Part shown: positions 59,778 through 64,000 of the stretch, one piece after another
Layout: every line of letters starts with the position of its first letter
Position numbering within the stretch: position 1 is the first letter of the stretch
Assembly (NCBI GenBank): GCA_035493955.1
Contig: DATJHI010000041.1
Span: 1 to 64,000 of the forward strand
Direction: 5' to 3'
DNA length: 64,000 bases
Origin: NCED01 sp035493955
GTDB lineage: Bacteria; Pseudomonadota; Alphaproteobacteria; Caulobacterales; Caulobacteraceae
Notes under the pieces: model-generated
What the model was told of the DNA's origin: nothing
What the model saw: the letters and a program-made list of their open reading frames with translations, nothing else
Databases searched by the model: none
Program-made: the position numbers and the translations under genes

Positions 59778-60353
59778 CTAACTTCCGGGCTCGGCCAGAT
59801 CGGCCAGCACCGCGCGCAAGGTCCGCCGGCCACGAGCCAGCAGACTTTCCAGCGCCTCCACGCTCACCCCCATGAGCACCGCGGCGTCTATGTTCGACAA
59901 CTCCTGATAGTGGCACAGCACCACCGCCTCGCGCTGCCGCTCGGGCAAGGCGGCCACCGCCGCCTCCACCCGCACGCCCCGTTCCGCCGACACCATCGCG
60001 TGCTCGGCGCCCGGCGTCGGGTCGGGCCGATCCGGGGGGTCGGCGGTCGGCTGCTCGCGCCGGCGCCGCAGCCGGTCGTAGCAAAGGTTCAAGGCCACCC
60101 GGTGCATCCAGGTGTCGAACTTGCCGCCCCCCGGTTTCCAGGCGCCGGCCTGTCTCCACACACGCAGGAACACCTCCTGCGCCACATCCTCGGCTTCGCC
60201 GGGATCGCCCAGCATGCGCCGGGCGAGCGCCAGCATCCGCGGCAATTTGCGGGCGACAAGGGCCTGGATCGCCGCCGCATCGCCGGCGGCGACACGGGCG
60301 ACCAGCGCCTGATCGGGGTCTTTCCCCGCATCTGCCGTCGGCCCGCCCGCCAA
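59778..60353 (-). CDS. ECF (extracytoplasmic function) RNA polymerase sigma factor
   Basis: A 191-residue sigma-70 family group IV factor: region 2 (about 18-95; MLGDPGEAEDVAQEVFLRVWR and FDTWMHRVALNLCYDRLRRRRE) and region 4 (about 128-185; LPERQREAVVLCHYQELSNIDAAVLMGVSVEALESLLARGRRTL). It is the first gene of a three-gene unit with an anti-sigma-like and a periplasmic sensor-like gene. The start is TTG at 60353 with GAGGG upstream. The target promoters are unknown. Confidence 0.92.
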   Translation of the reverse strand: MAGGPTADAGKDPDQALVARVAAGDAAAIQALVARKLPRMLALARRMLGDPGEAEDVAQEVFLRVWRQAGAWKPGGGKFDTWMHRVALNLCYDRLRRRREQPTADPPDRPDPTPGAEHAMVSAERGVRVEAAVAALPERQREAVVLCHYQELSNIDAAVLMGVSVEALESLLARGRRTLRAVLADLAEPGS

Positions 60354-60405
60354 AAACGCCCTCGTTGCTCATCGCCCGCGTCTCCATTCGACGCGCGCCC
60401 AGACC

Positions 60406-60552
60406 TCAGTGGGCTGGGGGCGCGCCTTGGCCAAGACCGGGTGGGTCCAGAGTGACCGAATCCCGGCCGCCAGAGAAGCGATTGAACATCTCACGGTCCC
60501 GTACGCGCTTGCGGCGTTTCAGGTCCTGACGGAATCGGATCTTGCCGGTCAC
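60406..60552 (-). CDS. possible 48-residue basic protein upstream of the ECF operon
   Basis: A GTG at 60552 (GAGGAG six bases before it) opens a frame of 48 codons to a TGA at 60406. The peptide is strongly basic (TGKIRFRQDLKRRKRVRDRE) and ends in a Gly/Pro-rich tail. The ribosome-binding site is good but coding support is weak; it could be a leader peptide or a real small protein. I recognise no family. The 52-base gap to the ECF gene start means that it may be co-transcribed with it. Confidence 0.35.
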   Translation of the reverse strand: MTGKIRFRQDLKRRKRVRDREMFNRFSGGRDSVTLDPPGLGQGAPPAH

Positions 60553-60627
60553 GGCGTCTCCTCGGGATTGCAGCGCCCTCTCGATCCATTCAACGGTTCC
60601 GGCGGGGGAGTCCGTCGCGCCGGCCGA

Positions 60628-63549
60628 TCAGCCGGCCGCCCCCACCGCCGCGAGGAAGGCGGCGTGGGCCTGTTCGCGCGCACGCTTCAGTTTGGCGGTC
60701 AGGCTGCGCAGGTCGCGGGCTCCGCCGGCCCGGGCGAGCACCGCCTGTAGCCGCCGGGGCTCGCCCGCCGGATCGGCCCCGTCAGCCAGGGCGACCTTGA
60801 GCACCTGCGACAGGTTCTGTTGCAGACCCCAGGCGGTCTCCAGCGCCAACACAGCCTTGGGCGGTGCGAGACCCGCCGTTCCTGCGGCCCTCAGCGCCTC
60901 GGCCGTGTGGGCTTCCAGCGGCCCGCCGTCCGCGGCGTGGGCGATCTGCAGGTATTGGGCGGCGAACTCGATATCGACCAGCCCGCCGGGACTGAGCTTC
61001 ATGTCCCAGAACCCTTCCGGCGGTCGCTCGGCGGCCATCAACGCCCGCATCTCCACCACGTCGCTGGCCGCTGCTATGGGATCGCGCTTGCGGCGCAGCG
61101 CCGCCCGGATGGCCTCCTCCCCTCGCTCGGCGAAGGCGGGGCTCGAGGCCCAGACCACCCGGGCCCGGGTCATGGCCAGCAGCTCCCAGGTCTCCGCCTC
61201 GCCGGCATAGTAGCGCTCGAAGGCGCCCAGGCTGACCGCCACCGGTCCGGCCGTGCCGGACGGCCGGAGCTGCAGGTCCACCGGATAAAGCTCGCCTTCG
61301 CCCGTGGGCGCGGACAGGGCCGCCACCAGGCGTTGGGTGAAGCGGGCGTAGAAGGTCTCCGCCCCCCAGCCCTTCTTGTCGGACATCGCGTCCGGAGCGT
61401 CAGCCAGATAGAGGGTCATGAGGTCCAGATCGGACCGGGCAGTCATCTCCCGAGAGCCGGCCTTGCCGAGGGCGACCACCGCCACCGCGCCGGGAAAGGC
61501 CCCGCCCAACCGTTCGGCTTCGACCAGGGCGACCGGCGCCAAGGCCTGGATGCAGGCGTCGGCCAGGGCGGCGAAGGACGCCCCGGCGTCCTGCGCCTGG
61601 GCGGTCCCCGAGATCACCTGCACCCCGATCCGGAAGGCCTGCTCGCGGTGGACCCGCCGGGCGGCGTCCATCGCCGCCTCGAACCCGTCGGCCGCGCCGA
61701 CCGCCGCGGCGACCGCGCGAGCGGTCTCGGCCTCGTCCAGAGGCGCAAAGAAGCCGGCGTCCAGCATGGCGTCGAGGGAGGCCGGATGGCGCGCCAGGGT
61801 GGCGGCGAGCCGAGGCGCCAGGGCCAGGACCGCCACCACCAGTTCGAACAGCTTCGGCTGGGCCAGGAACAGCGACTGGATCTGCACCCCCGAACTCAGG
61901 CCGGCGAAGAAGTCGGAGAACCGGCCGAAGGCGACGTCGGGGGCGCCGGTGGCTTCGGCCGCCTCCAGCAGGCGCGGGGCCAAGCGGGTGAACAGCTCGC
62001 GCCCCCGCGCGGTGCGGGTGGCGGCGATACGGCCGTGGTGCCAGGCCCGGATCGTCGCCGACACCCGCGCCGGCTGGGAGAACCCCATTCGGGCCAGGGT
62101 AGCCAAGGTTTCCGGATCATCCTCGACGCCGGTGAACACCAGGCTGCCGAAGCGCGAAGACAGGGGCTCGTCCTCGGCGAACAGTTCGCCGTAACGGCGG
62201 TTCACCCGCTTGAGCAACTTGCCGACGTCGGCGTCGAATTTAGCCAGGGAGCTATAGCCCGCCAGGGCGGCGATGCGGCGGCGCGCCGCGTCGGCCTCCG
62301 GCAGCACGTGGGTCTGATCGTCTGCGATCATCTGGGCCCGGTGCTCGAGCCGGCGCAGGGTGTCGTACGCGGCCGCCAGTTCCTCGGCCGTCTTGGGGGC
62401 GACGTGGCCCGACCGGGCGAGGGCCGCCAGGGCGTCCAGGGTCCTCGGACTGCGCAGGGCCGAATCGCGGCCGCCCAGGATCAGCTGCTGGGTCTGGACA
62501 AAGAACTCGATCTCACGGATGCCGCCGTGGCCGAGCTTGAGGTTGGCGCCCTTGGCTTCCAGCCGCTCGTCGACCTTGTGCACATGGATCTGGCGCTTGA
62601 TCGAATGGATGTCGGCGATGGCGGCGAAGTCGAGGTTGCGCCGCCAGACGAACGGATGGAGTTCGGCCAGGAAGGCTTGGCCGGCCGCGATGTCGCCGGC
62701 TGCAGCCCGGCCCTTGATCATCGCCGCCCGCTCCCAGTTCTGGCCGACGCTCTCGTAGTAGTCGAGGGCCGCCTCCACCGGCACGGCGACCGGCGTGGAG
62801 AACGGGTCGGGGCGGAGCCTCAGGTCGACCCGGAACACATAGCCGTCCGCCGTGCGGTCCTGCAGCAGCCCGGCCACCGCCTGGGTCAACCGCAGCGCCA
62901 GGGCCTGGGGCTCGATGTCCGGTGCGACCGGCATCCGTTCCGGGTCGTAGAACACCGTCACGTCGATGTCGGACGAGTAGTTGAGCTCGAACGCCCCGTG
63001 CTTGCCCAGGGCGAGGCAGAAATAGCCGGGGACCGGGCCTGCGCTCGGATTCGCGGGGGCGACCAGCCGTCCCTGCCGGGTCTCGGCGGCGGCCGCCGCC
63101 GCCAGCGCCGTCTTCAGGCTCTCGTCGGCGAACCGGGTCAAGGCGCCGGTGACCTGGTCGAGGTCCCACACGCCCCCGAGGTCGGCCAGGGCGGTCAGTA
63201 GATGCAGTTCGGCCTTCAGCCGCCGCAGGTCCCTCGCCACCATTTCCGGCTCCGCCCCTGCGGCCAGCGCGGCTGCGTCGGCGAGCAGGGCCTCCAGCCG
63301 ACGGTCGGGGTCGTCGTTGAGGATGCGGACCAGCCGTGGCGGATCGCGGCGGGCCAGGCTGGCGAGATAGGGCGCGGCCCCGAACACCGGCGCCAGGGCG
63401 GGCCAGGCCGCTTCGAGCACCGGCGTCCAGCCCGAGGCCTGCGCCGCCTCGGCCAGGGCTTCGCGGGTCCGCGCCGCCGCCGCCGCGTCGCACACCGGGC
63501 CGCAGGGCTGCAGACGCCGGAGGAGACCATCCGGTGGCGTGATGCTCAT
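60628..63549 (-). CDS. glnE: bifunctional glutamine synthetase adenylyltransferase/deadenylase
   Basis: A 973-residue protein with two nucleotidyltransferase domains. The N-terminal domain has LGKHGAFELNYSSDIDVTVFYD (residues 186-207), the deadenylylase site; the C-terminal domain has LGKAGSREMTARSDLDLMTLYL (about 690-711), the adenylylating site, both with the GxS-x-x-D-x-D metal motif. It tunes glutamine synthetase in response to PII. Length is normal (about 950-990). ATG at 63549. It lies upstream of the ECF unit and downstream of the lysC gene, both on the same strand, and seems to be a separate transcription unit. Confidence 0.96.
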   Translation of the reverse strand: MSITPPDGLLRRLQPCGPVCDAAAAARTREALAEAAQASGWTPVLEAAWPALAPVFGAAPYLASLARRDPPRLVRILNDDPDRRLEALLADAAALAAGAEPEMVARDLRRLKAELHLLTALADLGGVWDLDQVTGALTRFADESLKTALAAAAAAETRQGRLVAPANPSAGPVPGYFCLALGKHGAFELNYSSDIDVTVFYDPERMPVAPDIEPQALALRLTQAVAGLLQDRTADGYVFRVDLRLRPDPFSTPVAVPVEAALDYYESVGQNWERAAMIKGRAAAGDIAAGQAFLAELHPFVWRRNLDFAAIADIHSIKRQIHVHKVDERLEAKGANLKLGHGGIREIEFFVQTQQLILGGRDSALRSPRTLDALAALARSGHVAPKTAEELAAAYDTLRRLEHRAQMIADDQTHVLPEADAARRRIAALAGYSSLAKFDADVGKLLKRVNRRYGELFAEDEPLSSRFGSLVFTGVEDDPETLATLARMGFSQPARVSATIRAWHHGRIAATRTARGRELFTRLAPRLLEAAEATGAPDVAFGRFSDFFAGLSSGVQIQSLFLAQPKLFELVVAVLALAPRLAATLARHPASLDAMLDAGFFAPLDEAETARAVAAAVGAADGFEAAMDAARRVHREQAFRIGVQVISGTAQAQDAGASFAALADACIQALAPVALVEAERLGGAFPGAVAVVALGKAGSREMTARSDLDLMTLYLADAPDAMSDKKGWGAETFYARFTQRLVAALSAPTGEGELYPVDLQLRPSGTAGPVAVSLGAFERYYAGEAETWELLAMTRARVVWASSPAFAERGEEAIRAALRRKRDPIAAASDVVEMRALMAAERPPEGFWDMKLSPGGLVDIEFAAQYLQIAHAADGGPLEAHTAEALRAAGTAGLAPPKAVLALETAWGLQQNLSQVLKVALADGADPAGEPRRLQAVLARAGGARDLRSLTAKLKRAREQAHAAFLAAVGAAG

Positions 63550-63605
63550 GCCCCTAGCATTGGCCCAACCTCGCCCGCTGCGCCAGCGCTCCGCAGGGGC
63601 GACAG

Positions 63606-64000
63606 TTAGAGCTGGTCCAACCCGTAGGCGGCGTGCAGGGCGCGGACCGCCAGTTCCGTGTAGGCCGCGTCGATCAGCACGCTGATCTTGATCTCGGAGG
63701 TCGAGATCGCCTGGATGTTGACGCCCTTCTCCGCCAGGGCCCCGAACATGGTCTTGGCGACCCCGGCGTGGCTGCGCATCCCGACCCCGATCACCGAGAC
63801 CTTGGAGACGTTGTCGTCCACCCGGACGTCCTCGAAGCCGATCTCGGCCTGCCCCCCCCGGACGATCTCCACCGCCTTGGCGGCGTCGCGCTTGCCGACG
63901 GTGAAATCCATATTGGCCACCTTGGCGTCCCGGGACCGCGACTGGACGATCATGTCCACGTTCACATTGGCGTCCGCCAGGCGGGAGAAGATCGCCGAGG
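63606..64000 (-). CDS. lysC: aspartate kinase, C-terminal ACT domains (partial, cut by window end)
   Basis: The last 131 codons of an aspartate kinase that runs off the right edge. The visible part is the paired ACT regulatory domains: SRLADANVNVDMIVQSRS, a VNFTVGKRDAAKAVE-like strand, then VSVIGVGMRSHAGVAKTMFGALAEKGVNIQAISTSEIKISVLI, the classical second ACT domain where lysine/threonine bind. The enzyme phosphorylates aspartate at the head of lysine, methionine and threonine synthesis. The 5' part lies beyond 64000. Confidence 0.93.
   Translation of the reverse strand, partial: SAIFSRLADANVNVDMIVQSRSRDAKVANMDFTVGKRDAAKAVEIVRGGQAEIGFEDVRVDDNVSKVSVIGVGMRSHAGVAKTMFGALAEKGVNIQAISTSEIKISVLIDAAYTELAVRALHAAYGLDQL

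Noticed and set aside
1..64000. tRNA or rRNA genes, insertion sequences or prophage
   Set aside because: I scanned for T-loop consensus, transposase and phage-type proteins, and for terminal inverted repeats, and saw none. This was by eye only.

Overview
The window is high-GC, densely packed chromosomal DNA from an alphaproteobacterium, most likely of the order Caulobacterales (Caulobacter/Phenylobacterium/Brevundimonas type). The evidence is a PleC-like cell-cycle kinase (phospho-acceptor H609), an EcfG-type general stress promoter, a zwf-pgl-edd Entner-Doudoroff cluster, split glycine decarboxylase genes (gcvPA/gcvPB) behind a tandem glycine riboswitch, many TonB receptors and sensor kinases, and frequent GTG/TTG starts. 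I found no tRNA, rRNA, CRISPR array, insertion sequence or prophage. The species assignment is inference.

Left part (1-24.4 kb): a lower-GC end with a secreted Gly-rich protein; a cNMP-binding/thioredoxin-reductase-like fusion; a GT4 glycosyltransferase overlapping an lptF-like gene tail to tail; a DUF3309 membrane peptide behind a perfect EcfG promoter; an acyltransferase-3 protein; an M28 peptidase with a membrane domain; a LysR regulator divergent from a compact four-gene unit (two GNAT-like acyltransferases, an isochorismatase-fold protein without the usual nucleophile, and a 59-residue protein); a TonB receptor facing a Crp/Fnr regulator; a CYTH-CHAD protein; a cupredoxin / sensor kinase / outer-membrane barrel operon; a NUDIX hydrolase; and a YfiR / CHASE8-type hybrid kinase pair.

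Central part (24.4-41.9 kb): core metabolism. zwf-pgl-edd convert glucose 6-phosphate to KDPG; immediately downstream the glycine riboswitch controls gcvT-gcvH-gcvPA-gcvPB. Then come an MFS transporter, a feoA / feoB / Cys-rich small protein iron(II) uptake cluster with a Fur-box-like site, a short CobT-like protein lacking the catalytic Glu, a retropepsin-like protease, dusA and a periplasmic metallo-beta-lactamase-fold protein.

Right part (41.9-64 kb): a second CHASE8-type hybrid kinase divergent from a second YfiR-like protein plus TonB receptor; an FAD monooxygenase; a second GT4 glycosyltransferase; pepN; a single-domain response regulator directly upstream of the pleC-like kinase; another hybrid kinase; an ECF sigma / anti-sigma / periplasmic sensor trio of the CnrHYX layout; glnE; and the 3' end of an aspartate kinase gene (lysC) cut by the window edge. 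The dominant theme is envelope sensing: five sensor kinases, two YfiR proteins, two TonB receptors and an ECF system in 64 kb.
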